This document shows, piece by piece, positions 25,757 to 35,200 of a stretch of DNA of 64,000 nucleotides; position 1 is the stretch's first letter; the number at the start of each line of letters is the position of its first letter. The notes beneath the pieces were generated by a model that was not told the origin of the DNA, searched no databases, and saw nothing but the letters and a program-made list of their open reading frames with translations. The DNA comes from CAVXZE01 sp963766175. GTDB lineage: Bacteria; Myxococcota_A; UBA9160; UBA6930. The translations under genes and the position numbers were made by a program. The DNA is taken from the NCBI GenBank assembly GCA_963766175.1, contig CAVXZE010000001.1:186001-250000 (forward strand), written 5' to 3'.

Positions 25757-27178
25757 TTAGGACAGTTCCGCGCAAATCGCGTCGCCGGCCCGCCAGCCCA
25801 GGAGGAGCTCCCCCTCCAGGCCCAGGCCCGCCAGCCCCTCGCGGGGCAGGCAGAATACCGGACGCCTGCCCGGGGTGTGGATCTCGACCTCCCCGGGCCA
25901 GCCATCGCCCCGCGCCGGGGCGGGTGCGGCGGCCTCGTCATCCCAGAGGGGTCGGGCGGGGTTCGGAATGCGGCTGATCCGCCCCTGGGAGAAGGGCATC
26001 AGGCGCCTCACCGATTCCTCGATCACGGCGTCGCTCTCGGCGAGGTTTGCCGGGTCATCTTTCACCACCGCACTGGCGACCACCTCGGCGAAGAGGCCGC
26101 CGCGCTCGGAGGGGTGAACCGTCAGGGCAATCGCGTTGCTGCCGACCATCGGCGCGGCGGGATCGTTCACCAGGATCGCACGTCGCGCCAGCGGTTCCGG
26201 AACTACGTCGCGCTGCGCGCGCAGGTGGACGCTGACCCTGCGGTGTCGAGGGACCGACGCCTGCGCCGTGAGGTATGGGGATGGCTCCCGGTTCCACCCC
26301 TCGAGGGCCCCGGCTACCAGTGAGATCGGCGCATTCACCAGCAGTGTCCTGCCCAGCCAGAAATCATTGGGGCCGACCCGCGCGATGCCCGGGTGTTCTC
26401 CCAGCTCGATCAGTTCAAAGGGAGAGTCGATGCTTCGGAATTCGCCGTGAAGGGAGACGATGCGGTGGCGCAGGAGCCCACGAAGGCCGGTCCCCGCCTT
26501 GTTGAAGGAGGCGCCGCCCTGGAGGGGCGAGCCCAGCAGACGTGCTCGGGCTTCTGGCGAGGGAGTTCCCTCGGCGATTCCCGAGAGGACGCGGACCTGA
26601 GCCTCGAAGAAGGGGGCCAGCTCTGCCGAGGGATGGGCGACACTGTCCGGCAGTCCGCGCAAGTGGCGGTTACTCCGGCCCGTGCCCGGGGTCCGAGGGA
26701 GAACCCGGAGCGGGCCGCGGCGGACGATCGAGGCCTCCCGCATCGCCTCGCACTCGGCCTCGGAGGCGGCTTCCAGGGCGCGCACCATCTCCCGCGCCCT
26801 CTCCGGCTTGGCTAGCCCCCAGGCCGACAATTCTTCGGCAGTGGCGGCGATTCCTCCCACCTCGACCCGCGCCTCCGGCAGCAGCACCTGATAGGCGATG
26901 GGGTCGCTCTCGAATCCGCGGCGATCGACCATCGGGATGCCGAGGGCCTGCAGACAAGCTCCGAGGACATTCTCCGAACCGCCGCCGGTCAGAAAGAAGG
27001 GCTCGCGAGAGAGGGCCGGCGCTCGTGCGGCCGTGTCTTCCTCCACGACCAGTACCCGGAGCCGGGTCATCCCGAGCCGGACCGCGGCGACGAGGCCGGG
27101 GAGGGCACCCCCCAGGACTATGGCGTCCCAGCGCCGGGCGCGGTGATGCGCGTCCCCGGCGAGGGTCGAGCTCGCCAT
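25757..27178 (-). CDS. FAD/NAD(P)-binding Rossmann-fold protein of unknown function
   Basis: A 473-residue protein whose N-terminus DAIVLGGALPGLVAAVRLG carries a dinucleotide-binding motif of the GxGxxG type (here GGALPG), ending in VLVVEEDTAAR with the acidic ribose-binding residues. The central region (FNKAGTGLRGLLRHRIVSLHGEF) and LLVNAPISLVAGAL resemble the phytoene desaturase/monoamine oxidase-like NAD(P)/FAD superfamily, but I do not recognise a specific family. No membrane segment or signal is seen. The ATG overlaps the purM stop (TAATG), so it is translationally coupled to purine synthesis. Substrate cannot be inferred. Confidence 0.75.
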   Translation of the reverse strand: MASSTLAGDAHHRARRWDAIVLGGALPGLVAAVRLGMTRLRVLVVEEDTAARAPALSREPFFLTGGGSENVLGACLQALGIPMVDRRGFESDPIAYQVLLPEARVEVGGIAATAEELSAWGLAKPERAREMVRALEAASEAECEAMREASIVRRGPLRVLPRTPGTGRSNRHLRGLPDSVAHPSAELAPFFEAQVRVLSGIAEGTPSPEARARLLGSPLQGGASFNKAGTGLRGLLRHRIVSLHGEFRSIDSPFELIELGEHPGIARVGPNDFWLGRTLLVNAPISLVAGALEGWNREPSPYLTAQASVPRHRRVSVHLRAQRDVVPEPLARRAILVNDPAAPMVGSNAIALTVHPSERGGLFAEVVASAVVKDDPANLAESDAVIEESVRRLMPFSQGRISRIPNPARPLWDDEAAAPAPARGDGWPGEVEIHTPGRRPVFCLPREGLAGLGLEGELLLGWRAGDAICAELS

Positions 27179-28284
27179 TACCGGCTGCTGCCGGGGGCGG
27201 AGCGGGTGAAGAGGAGTGGAGGATCCGCCTCGGCCTTGCGCTCGATCACACCGATCCGATAGGTGCGTTCGCCCATTGCGGACAGGCGTTCCAGGATGTC
27301 GTTGGCGTGCTCCTCGGGTGTGATCAGGACCATGCCGATGCCACAGTTGAAGACGCGACGCATCTCCGCGTCGGGAATCTCACCGTGCTTTTGGAGAAAG
27401 TCGAAGATGGGGGGCTGGCGCCATGAGCCGGGGTCGATTCGCGCCCGGACGCCCTTCGGGAGGATGCGTGGGATGTTGCCCTGGAAGCCGCCCCCGGTGA
27501 TGTGCGCGATCCCGTTCAGGGTGAAATCGCGGAGCAGGCTCAAGATGGGCTTTACGTAGATCCGTGTCGGGGCCAGCAGGGCCGCTGCCAGGGAGGTGTT
27601 GAGCTCCGGCGGGGCATCGCGCAGCTCGAACTCTCCCGCGGCGACAGCCTGATCCACCAGCTGGCGAACCAGGGAGAAGCCGTTGCTGTGAATGCCGTTG
27701 GAGGACATTCCCAGCAGGACGTCTCCTTCGCCGATCGAGGAGCCGTCGATCACCCGGTCGCGCTCCACCACGCCGATTCCAAACCCCACCAGCTCCAGCT
27801 CGTTCTTGGGATAGAAGCCGGGCATGCTGGCGGTTTCGCCGCCCAACAGCGCGCAGCCCGCCCGTCGGCACCCCTCGGCGACACCCCGCAGGGCCTCAGC
27901 GGCGATCGCCTCGTCCAGCTCGCCCATGGCGAGGTAGTCGAGAAAGACCAGAGGCTCGGCTCCCTGAACGATCAGGTCGTTTACGACCATGGCGACGCAG
28001 TCGATGCCCACCGTGTCGTAACGTTCGAGCTGCGCGGCGAGCTTGAGCTTGGTGCCGACCCCGTCTGCACCGGCCACGAAGACCGGCTCCTTGTAGCGAT
28101 CGGGTGCCTTGAACAGGCCGGCGAATCCACCGATCGAGGAGAGGACCTCGGTCCGGAAGGTGCTGCGCCCGATCTCCTTGATCTCGTCCAGGAATCCCTC
28201 GTCCCGGTCGAGATCCACGCCGGCTCGCGCGTAGGAGGGAGCGCTCGGCTCCTTGTCCTGCTTCGGCTTGCGGGGAGTAACCAC
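27178..28284 (-). CDS. purM: Phosphoribosylformylglycinamidine cyclo-ligase PurM
   Basis: AIR synthetase of purine synthesis, closing the imidazole ring with ATP. The 368-residue product has SYARAGVDLDRDEGF, GFAGLFKAP, VAGADGVGTKLKLA, VGIDCVAMVVNDLIVQGAEP, LLGGETASMPGFY and the C-terminal AHITGGGFQGNIPR, all PurM blocks. The N-terminal tail (about 16 residues rich in Lys and Pro) precedes the usual start. GTG 28284 is the only in-frame start before the conserved SYxxAGV. A promoter-like TTGACA-18-TATCCA ends 6 nt before this GTG, which suggests a leaderless message. purE lies far away in the same window; purN is not adjacent. Confidence 0.94.
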   Translation of the reverse strand: MVTPRKPKQDKEPSAPSYARAGVDLDRDEGFLDEIKEIGRSTFRTEVLSSIGGFAGLFKAPDRYKEPVFVAGADGVGTKLKLAAQLERYDTVGIDCVAMVVNDLIVQGAEPLVFLDYLAMGELDEAIAAEALRGVAEGCRRAGCALLGGETASMPGFYPKNELELVGFGIGVVERDRVIDGSSIGEGDVLLGMSSNGIHSNGFSLVRQLVDQAVAAGEFELRDAPPELNTSLAAALLAPTRIYVKPILSLLRDFTLNGIAHITGGGFQGNIPRILPKGVRARIDPGSWRQPPIFDFLQKHGEIPDAEMRRVFNCGIGMVLITPEEHANDILERLSAMGERTYRIGVIERKAEADPPLLFTRSAPGSSR

Positions 28285-28290
28285 GGACTC

Positions 28291-28320
28291 TGGATAGGGA
28301 AGGCGGAGTCCACCTGTCAA
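28291..28320 (-). promoter_or_regulatory. Putative sigma-70-type promoter of purM
   Basis: On the minus strand TTGACA (28320-28315) is followed after 18 nt by TATCCA (28296-28291). A start of transcription about 7 nt after the -10 box falls on or next to the purM GTG at 28284, so the transcript would have no leader. The -35 match is perfect; the -10 matches at three positions including the first TA. Confidence 0.5.
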
Positions 28321-28439
28321 TCCGCCCCGGCGCCTGCGCCCGTGGAGGCTCCAGCCAGCCTGGCTCCTTCCGCTACAGTGTATCGGGTGCGGGGTGTAGT
28401 CGTGATCTCCGCGCTCAACGAAGCCGACCCAATCGCTGA

Positions 28440-30257
28440 ATGGCTGTGAATCCCTCCGAGGTGGCGCGAGACGAGCCCGGCGCCAGCCGCCGGGCAATGT
28501 TCCGCCGGCTGTGGGGCTACCTCGCCCAGAACAAGGGCCGCTACACCCTGGGCGCGCTCCTACTGCTGGGTTACGACGCCGGCTTCGTGGTCGTTCCCCT
28601 GCTGGTGGGCTGGTCGATCCAGGCCGTTACCGATGGCCTCCCGGTTGCGGAGGTGGGCCGGCGCGCCGCCATCCTCGCCCTGGTGACCTTGGTGAGGATG
28701 ATCCTGCGCTTCTTCTCGCGGGTCGCCATCTTCAACGGTGCCCGGGAGGTCGAGTACGCGCTGCGCAACGATCTCTTCGCCCACCTCCAGCGCCTTCCCC
28801 AGTCCTTCTACTTTCGCTGGCGGACCGGCGACCTGATGAGCCGCTGCGTGAACGACCTCACCTCGGTGCGGCTGCTGCTCGGCCCCGGTCTCCTCAACGT
28901 GATCCAGACGCCGATCATGTTCGTCTCGGTGATCGCCGTCATGTTCGTGCTGAACGCCAAGCTCGCGCTGCTGGTGCTGCTCCCTTACCCCCTCTTCATC
29001 CTGATCGCCCGGGGCTTCGGCCGCTCCATGCACACGACCAACCTGGCCGTCCAGGCGGGGCTCGCCGACCTCTCCAACCAGCTCCAGGAGACGATCTCCG
29101 GGATCTCGGTGGTGAAGGCGTACGCGATGGAGGAGACCACCCGCAGGCGATTCGAGGCGGCCAGCGACGATCTCTACCATCGAAAGCTCGGCATGGTGCG
29201 GGTGATGGGCGCGATGCCGGCCTTCACCAGCCTGCTACCGGCGCTGGCGATGTGGATCGTCTTCCTGGTCGGCGGCTGGGAAGTCCAGGCGGGGCGGATG
29301 GAGATTTCGGTCTTCTTCACCTTCGCCATGTACATCGCCGAGCTCACCTTTCCGAGCTTCATCATGGGCTGGGTCTTCGCCCTGGTGCAGCGGGGGGCCG
29401 CCTCCATGCAGCGCATCGACGAGGTCCTCTCCACGGAGCCTTCGATCGCAGACCGCCCCGATCAGGTGACGGTGAGGGCGTTGCGCGGGGAGATCGAATT
29501 CCGCGATCTCAGCTTCCGGTATCCCGGATCGGATCGCGTGCCCGCCCTGGAGAACCTGAACCTCCGCGTTCCGGCGGGCTCGGTGCTCGGCGTGGTCGGA
29601 CCGGTGGGCTCGGGGAAGACGACGCTCGCCTCGCTGATTCCCCGCCTCTACGAGGTCGAGGACGGGACGGTCTTCCTGGACGGAATCGACGTCAATCGAC
29701 TGCCCCTGGCCACGCTGCGCTCGCACATCGCCATGGTTCCCCAGGACTCCTTCCTGTTCTCCATGTCCCTCGCCGACAACATCGCCTACGGCCTGGAGAG
29801 CACGGAACCGGCTCGGGTGGCCGAAGCTGCACAGCGAGCCCAGCTGGTCAAGGACGTGGCAGAGCTTCCCCACGGCTATGAGACCGTGGTGGGAGAGCGC
29901 GGCGTGATGCTCTCCGGCGGACAGCGGCAGCGGACGGCCCTGGCTCGCGCCCTCTCGCTGCGACCGAGCATCCTGATCCTCGACGACACCCTCTCCAGCG
30001 TGGATGCGGAGACCGAGGCAGCGATCCAGAGTGAGCTCGAGGAGGTCTTCCGGGAGCGCACCGTGGTGGTGGTGGCGTCCCGGGTCTCGACCGTGCGCAA
30101 CGCCGATCACATCGTCGTGCTCGACGACGGCCGGATCGTAGAGGAGGGAGCCCACCGGGAGCTGATCGAACTCGGTGGCCTCTACGCACGGCTGGCGCGG
30201 GAGCAGGAGCGAGAGCGGGAGCTCGAGGCTCTCGACTCCGCCGTGGGGGCCGCATGA
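28440..30257 (+). CDS. ABC exporter half-transporter with degenerate catalytic residues (MdlA/TM287-like)
   Basis: A 605-residue fused membrane-ATPase half-transporter. Six membrane helices in residues about 30-310, then the nucleotide-binding domain with Walker A GPVGSGKTT, signature LSGGQRQR and Walker B ILILDDTLSSVD. The catalytic glutamate after Walker B is Asp and the switch histidine is Ser (VVASRVSTV, normally AHRxS). This is the pattern of the non-hydrolysing partner in heterodimeric exporters such as TM287/288 or MdlAB. It overlaps the next gene, which carries the intact set, by 4 nt. Substrate unknown: lipid or drug. ATG 28440 lacks a strong ribosome-binding site; GTG 28446 is a near alternative. 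Confidence 0.9.
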   Translation: MAVNPSEVARDEPGASRRAMFRRLWGYLAQNKGRYTLGALLLLGYDAGFVVVPLLVGWSIQAVTDGLPVAEVGRRAAILALVTLVRMILRFFSRVAIFNGAREVEYALRNDLFAHLQRLPQSFYFRWRTGDLMSRCVNDLTSVRLLLGPGLLNVIQTPIMFVSVIAVMFVLNAKLALLVLLPYPLFILIARGFGRSMHTTNLAVQAGLADLSNQLQETISGISVVKAYAMEETTRRRFEAASDDLYHRKLGMVRVMGAMPAFTSLLPALAMWIVFLVGGWEVQAGRMEISVFFTFAMYIAELTFPSFIMGWVFALVQRGAASMQRIDEVLSTEPSIADRPDQVTVRALRGEIEFRDLSFRYPGSDRVPALENLNLRVPAGSVLGVVGPVGSGKTTLASLIPRLYEVEDGTVFLDGIDVNRLPLATLRSHIAMVPQDSFLFSMSLADNIAYGLESTEPARVAEAAQRAQLVKDVAELPHGYETVVGERGVMLSGGQRQRTALARALSLRPSILILDDTLSSVDAETEAAIQSELEEVFRERTVVVVASRVSTVRNADHIVVLDDGRIVEEGAHRELIELGGLYARLAREQERERELEALDSAVGAA

Positions 30258-32113
30258 GCGCCGCGGACATGCTTCACGAGGAGGAGGCTCTCGGCCGCGC
30301 CGTCGACTCCCGCCTGCTCGCGCGCCTCTGGACCTACGTGGCGCCGTACAAGTGGCAGGTGGTGCTGACGATTCTGATGACCTTCCCGCTCTTCCTGCTG
30401 GAGCTGGCGCCCGCCTGGCTGGTGGGTACGGGTCTCGATCGCATCATCGCCCCCGCGGACGAGTCCTCGCTCGCAGTCTGGGACGCGCCCTTCACCGGTC
30501 TGCTCGACGCGCCGGCCGGGATCTCCCCGCTGGTCTGGCTGGCCTGTCTCTACCTGGTGGTCGCGGTGAGCTGGGCGGCGCTCAGCTACCTGACGATGCT
30601 GCTCATGGTCCGGACCGGCGAAGCCGCCATGCGCGACCTCCGCGCTGCCGTCTTCGCCCGAATCCAGCGCCTCCACATGGGATTCTTCGACCGCTACCCG
30701 GTGGGAAGGCTGGTGACGCGCGCCACCAGCGACGTCGAGCACCTGTCCGAGATGTTCGCTTCCGGAATCGTGGCGCTGGTCACCGATCTGATCAAGATGA
30801 TCGGCTTCGCCGTGGCGCTCTACCTGGTGAACGCGAAGCTGGCCCTCGTCACCTTCTGCGTGGTGCCCTTCCTGGCGGTGGCGGCGGTGATCTTCCGCCT
30901 CAGGGTCCGCGAGGCCTTCCGCAAGACCCGGGTGCTGCTGGCGCGCATCAACGCCACCATCCAGGAGACGGTCACCGGGATGAAGGTGGTGCAGCTCTTT
31001 ACCCGCGAAGAGCGGAACCTGCGCGACTTCGCCGAGCTGAACGGCGAGCACAGGGACGCCTGGATCCGCTCGATCCGCTACGACGCGGCGCTCTTCTCGG
31101 TGGTGGAGTTCGCTGGCGGCATCACCGTGGCCATCATCATCTGGTACGGGACCGGTCTCGCCTCGGCGGGCGTGATGTACGTGTTCATCCAGTGGATGCG
31201 GCGCTTCTTCATGCCGCTCCGAGACCTCTCGGCGAAGTACTCGGTGATGCAGTCGGCGATGGCGAGCTGCGAGCGGATCTTCCAGCTGATGGATACGGAG
31301 CCGGCGATTCGCGACCCGGAGCTCGAGGAACGGCCCGCTTCGCTTCCGCCGCGCCGCGGCGCCGTCGAGTTCCAGAATGTCTCCTTCGCCTACGCGGGGG
31401 ACGAATGGGTGCTCCGCGACCTGTCGTTTCGGGTGGAGCCCGGTGAGAAGGTCGCCCTGGTGGGGGCCACCGGGGCCGGGAAGACGACGATCATCAAGCT
31501 GCTGACCCGCCTCTACGAGGTGAGCGAGGGCCGGATCCTGCTCGACGGGGTGGATCTCCGCGAGCTGCCCCAGGCGGAGCTCCGGCGGCGGGTGGCCATG
31601 GTGCTCCAGGACGTCTTCCTCTGGAGTGGCAGCGTCGCCGACAACATCGCGCTCGGCCGGGAGGACATTTCGCCGGGCGAGATCGAGCGCGCAGCCACCG
31701 CCGTCGAGGCTCACCGCTTCATCGAGCGGCTGCCCGGCGGCTACGCGACCGAGGTGCGGGAGCGGGGCACCAACCTTTCGGCGGGCCAGCGCCAGCTGCT
31801 CTCCTTCGCCCGGGCTCTGGCTCACCGCGCCGACGTGCTGGTCCTGGACGAGGCCACCAGCTCCATCGACTCCGAGACCGAGGCACTGATCCAGAAGGGG
31901 ATCCGCACCCTGATGGAGGGGAAGACGGCCCTGGTGATCGCCCACCGGCTTTCCACCATCGAAGATGTCGATCGGATCTACGTCCTTCACCGCGGCCGAC
32001 TGGTCGAGTCCGGCTCCCACACCGAGCTGCTGGACGCGCGGGGCATCTACCACCGCCTCTACCGCCTCCAGTACGCCGAGCAGGGGGCCGGTGCGGTCGC
32101 TGCCGCCGGGTAG
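30254..32113 (+). CDS. ABC exporter half-transporter, catalytically intact partner (MdlB/TM288-like)
   Basis: A 619-residue half-transporter paired with the preceding gene (ATGA overlap). Membrane domain from about residue 30 to 330, with the coupling region RLHMGFFDRYPVGRLVTRATSD. ATPase domain: Walker A GATGAGKTT, Walker B VLVLDEATSSIDSETE with the catalytic Glu, and VIAHRLSTI with the switch His. Its signature is LSAGQRQ instead of LSGGQ; in heterodimers this deviant signature faces the degenerate partner site, which agrees with the Asp/Ser changes in the first gene. The two therefore form one asymmetric exporter. Located between purM and smc, with no substrate hint. Confidence 0.91.
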   Translation: MSAADMLHEEEALGRAVDSRLLARLWTYVAPYKWQVVLTILMTFPLFLLELAPAWLVGTGLDRIIAPADESSLAVWDAPFTGLLDAPAGISPLVWLACLYLVVAVSWAALSYLTMLLMVRTGEAAMRDLRAAVFARIQRLHMGFFDRYPVGRLVTRATSDVEHLSEMFASGIVALVTDLIKMIGFAVALYLVNAKLALVTFCVVPFLAVAAVIFRLRVREAFRKTRVLLARINATIQETVTGMKVVQLFTREERNLRDFAELNGEHRDAWIRSIRYDAALFSVVEFAGGITVAIIIWYGTGLASAGVMYVFIQWMRRFFMPLRDLSAKYSVMQSAMASCERIFQLMDTEPAIRDPELEERPASLPPRRGAVEFQNVSFAYAGDEWVLRDLSFRVEPGEKVALVGATGAGKTTIIKLLTRLYEVSEGRILLDGVDLRELPQAELRRRVAMVLQDVFLWSGSVADNIALGREDISPGEIERAATAVEAHRFIERLPGGYATEVRERGTNLSAGQRQLLSFARALAHRADVLVLDEATSSIDSETEALIQKGIRTLMEGKTALVIAHRLSTIEDVDRIYVLHRGRLVESGSHTELLDARGIYHRLYRLQYAEQGAGAVAAAG

Positions 32114-32159
32114 TCCGGTGATGCAGGGCGAGCTTGCAGAAACGTTTCTCCGCATCTGC

Positions 32160-32188
32160 TTGCGGTTTGGTGCTCGGGCGTGTTAACT
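32160..32188 (+). promoter_or_regulatory. Possible promoter upstream of smc
   Basis: TTGCGG (32160-32165) and TTAACT (32183-32188) are separated by 17 nt in the 176-nt gap between the ABC exporter pair and smc. Each hexamer matches consensus at only about half its positions. It would give a leader of about 95 nt before the smc TTG. Weak evidence; the rest of this gap shows no other feature. Confidence 0.3.
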
Positions 32189-32289
32189 ACGGGTACCCCC
32201 CACATTCTTGAACCGATTGATTTCCGCTCCCCACCGGTGCCGCGGCGGCGGATCCAGCCGCCCGAAGCCCAGCGGGGATAGAGGTTCGG

Positions 32290-35200
32290 TTGCGGGTCAA
32301 GTCGCTGCAGATCACGGGGTTCAAGAGCTTCGTCGACAAGACGGCGTTCAGCTTCCGGCCGGGGATCACCGCCATCGTGGGCCCGAACGGCTGCGGGAAG
32401 TCGAATGTCGTCGATTCCATTCGCTGGGCCATGGGCGAACAGTCGCCCCGTCGCCTGCGCGGAAAGGGCATGGAAGACGTCATCTTCGCCGGCTCCGAGG
32501 CGCGGTCGCCGGTGGGGCTGAGCGAGGTCGTCCTCACCTTCGACAACGCCGATGGGAGCGCCCCGCCCCAGCTCGCCGCCTTCGGCGAGATCCAGATCGC
32601 CCGGCGCCTGTATCGCTCTGGGGAGTCCGAGTACCTGATGAACAAGGTGCCCTGTCGTCTCCGCGACGTGCACGACTTCTTCCGAGACACCGGCATCGGC
32701 ACCAGGGGTTACACCATCGTCGAGCAGGGGCGGATCGCCGAGATCGTCTCGGCTCACCCCGAGGAGCGCCGGGTACTCATCGAGGAAGCCGCTGGGATCG
32801 GCAAGTACAAGGCGCGGCGCCGCGAGGCGGAGCGGAAGCTCCAGGCGACCGAGCAGAACCTGGTTCGGATCTCCGACGTGCTGGGGGAGATCAAGCGGCA
32901 GATCTCCTCCATCGAGCGCCAGGCCCGCAAGGCGGCCCGGTACAAGAAGCTACGCGAGATCCAGCGCGTGCTCGAGCTTTCCCTGGCGGTGGACGAGCGT
33001 CGGGAGCTTCTGGCGGAGATCGAGGGCGCGCGCGGCCGTCTCACCCGCGTCCGCGATGCCGCCACTGCGGCGGAGACCCACCTCGCTCAGCGCGACGCCG
33101 CTCTCGAGAGCAAGCGCGTCGATCTCGCCGAGCGGGAGCGCATCCTCAGCCAGGGCAGCGAGGCGCTCTACCAGCTGCGGGGCGAGATCAAGGAGTCGCA
33201 AAGCAAGATCGACTACGAACGCAGGGAGCGCGCCTCTCTCCACGAGACCAAGCTGGCCCGGGAAGGGGAGCTGGAAAGTCTGCGGGCCAAGCTGCTCGTT
33301 TCCGAGGAAGAGATGCAGCGCCTCGGCGACGAGCTTCGGGCCGTGGAGGACTCCCTCGCCGGCGAGTCTCAATCAAAGGCGGCCGCAGAGTCCGAGGCCC
33401 AGATCGCCGAGCAGGCCCTCCGCGGGATCGATCGCGAGAGGGAAGCGCAGAGTGCGACGCTGGTGGAGGTGCTGACGCGGATCGCCCGCACCGAGGATCG
33501 CCTGGCCGCGCTGGAGGATCGTTGCGCGGAGATCGACCGTCGCCTGCGCAGTGCCGACGAACTGCTCGAGGTTCAGCAGAGCGAAGCGTCCCAGGCCGAC
33601 CGCGAGCAGCATGCGCTCGAGGAGGGGATTCGGAACCTCCTGGCCGAACGCGACCGCCTGATGGGGCTGCTTCGCGAGGCGCTGGATCGCCACGAGCGGA
33701 CCACAGAGGAGCTGCGACTCGCTGCAGAGAGGCTCGGCGAGAGGCGCGAGCTACGGGAGACACGGCGCGCGCGACTCGCTTCCCTGACGGAGCTCCTGGC
33801 TCGCCGGGAGGATCTGGCCGAGGGAGCCCGGCACCTGCTGAGCCTCGGTGAGGAGGCGCAGCGAGCTCACGGTCTCCGCGGCCTGGTCCGGGACGTGCTC
33901 GAGGTGGAGCAGCACGCGGAGCGGTCGGTCGAAGCCGTGCTCGCCGAGCGGGCCGAAGCGCTGGTGGTGGACCGACCCATGGGCGCGCTCTCCGCCCTGG
34001 ATGCGCTCCGGGGCGCGGGGGCGGGGCGCGGAGTCTTCGTGCTTCCGCCGCCGGAGGAGGAGATTTCCCAGAGCTTCGTGCCCCTCGGCCGGCCGCTCCT
34101 GGAGTCCGTGCGGCCGCGAGAGGGCTATGAGGGAGTTGCCCGGGCCCTGTTGGGGAGAGCGAACCTGGTCGAGAGCCTGGACGAGGTGGTGAGGATCTAC
34201 GGCTCCGGTCGCCTTCCCTGTACCTTCGCCACCCCTGCGGGCGACGTGTTGACGCCGGATGGTGTGTTGCGGGGCGGAGGCGACAGCTCCCAGACCGGGA
34301 TGCTCTCGCGGGTTCGCGAGGCCCGGGAGCTGGAGGCGGAGGTCGCCGAGCTGGAGGCGGAGGTCGCCGAGCGGGAGCGCGAGCACCGCGAGGCCGAGCA
34401 GGCGCTGGCACGGACCAGCGACGAGCTGGACAACCTGCGCAACCGCCACCACACCGCCGCCCTCGCCGTGGCCAATCACGAGAAGGACCTGGAGCGCGTT
34501 CGGGAGCGGGCCAAGGCGATGGGCGTGGCCCAGGAGGGCCGGGTGGCCGAGCGCTCGGAGCTCCTCTCCGAGATCGAGTCGCTGGGCATCGAGCGCGGGC
34601 GGCTGACGGCCGTTCTCTCGGCGGCCCGGGAAGAGCGCATTGGCCGCCAGCGCGAGCTCGATGCGCTGGGTCTCCAGATCGGCTCCGCCGGGCGCGAGCT
34701 CTCGCGGCTGGAGGCGGTGGTGACCGAGCGCCGCGTCCAGCACGGCGCCCGTGCGGAGGCGCGCGATCGGCTCCAGGCGACGCTGGAGCGCACCCGCGTG
34801 GCCCTCGAAGAGACCCGGGAATGGATCGAGCGGCGGGAGCAGGAGATCCGTCGAGCCGAGAACCGCCGGGAGGCCCTGGCCGCCTCGATCGAGGAGACCG
34901 AGAGCATCCTCGGCGCCAAGCTCCGAGAGGAAGAGGCGGTACGGCTCACCAACGAAGAGAAGCGCGACGCCTACGAAGAGCAGGCCGCCGCCGTTCGCAC
35001 GCTGGAGAGCGAGGCGCGGGATCTTCGCATCGAGCTCGAGTCCCAACGCGACGAGGCCCAGCAGGCGGAGCTCGGACTTCGCGAGATGGAGCTGCGCCTC
35101 GAGCATCTGGTAACGGGCGTCCGCGACAAGTGGAGCGTCGACCTGGAGACCTGGAAGCCGCCGGTGCCCGTAGCGGACTCGGAAGCGGGGGACGAGGCGC

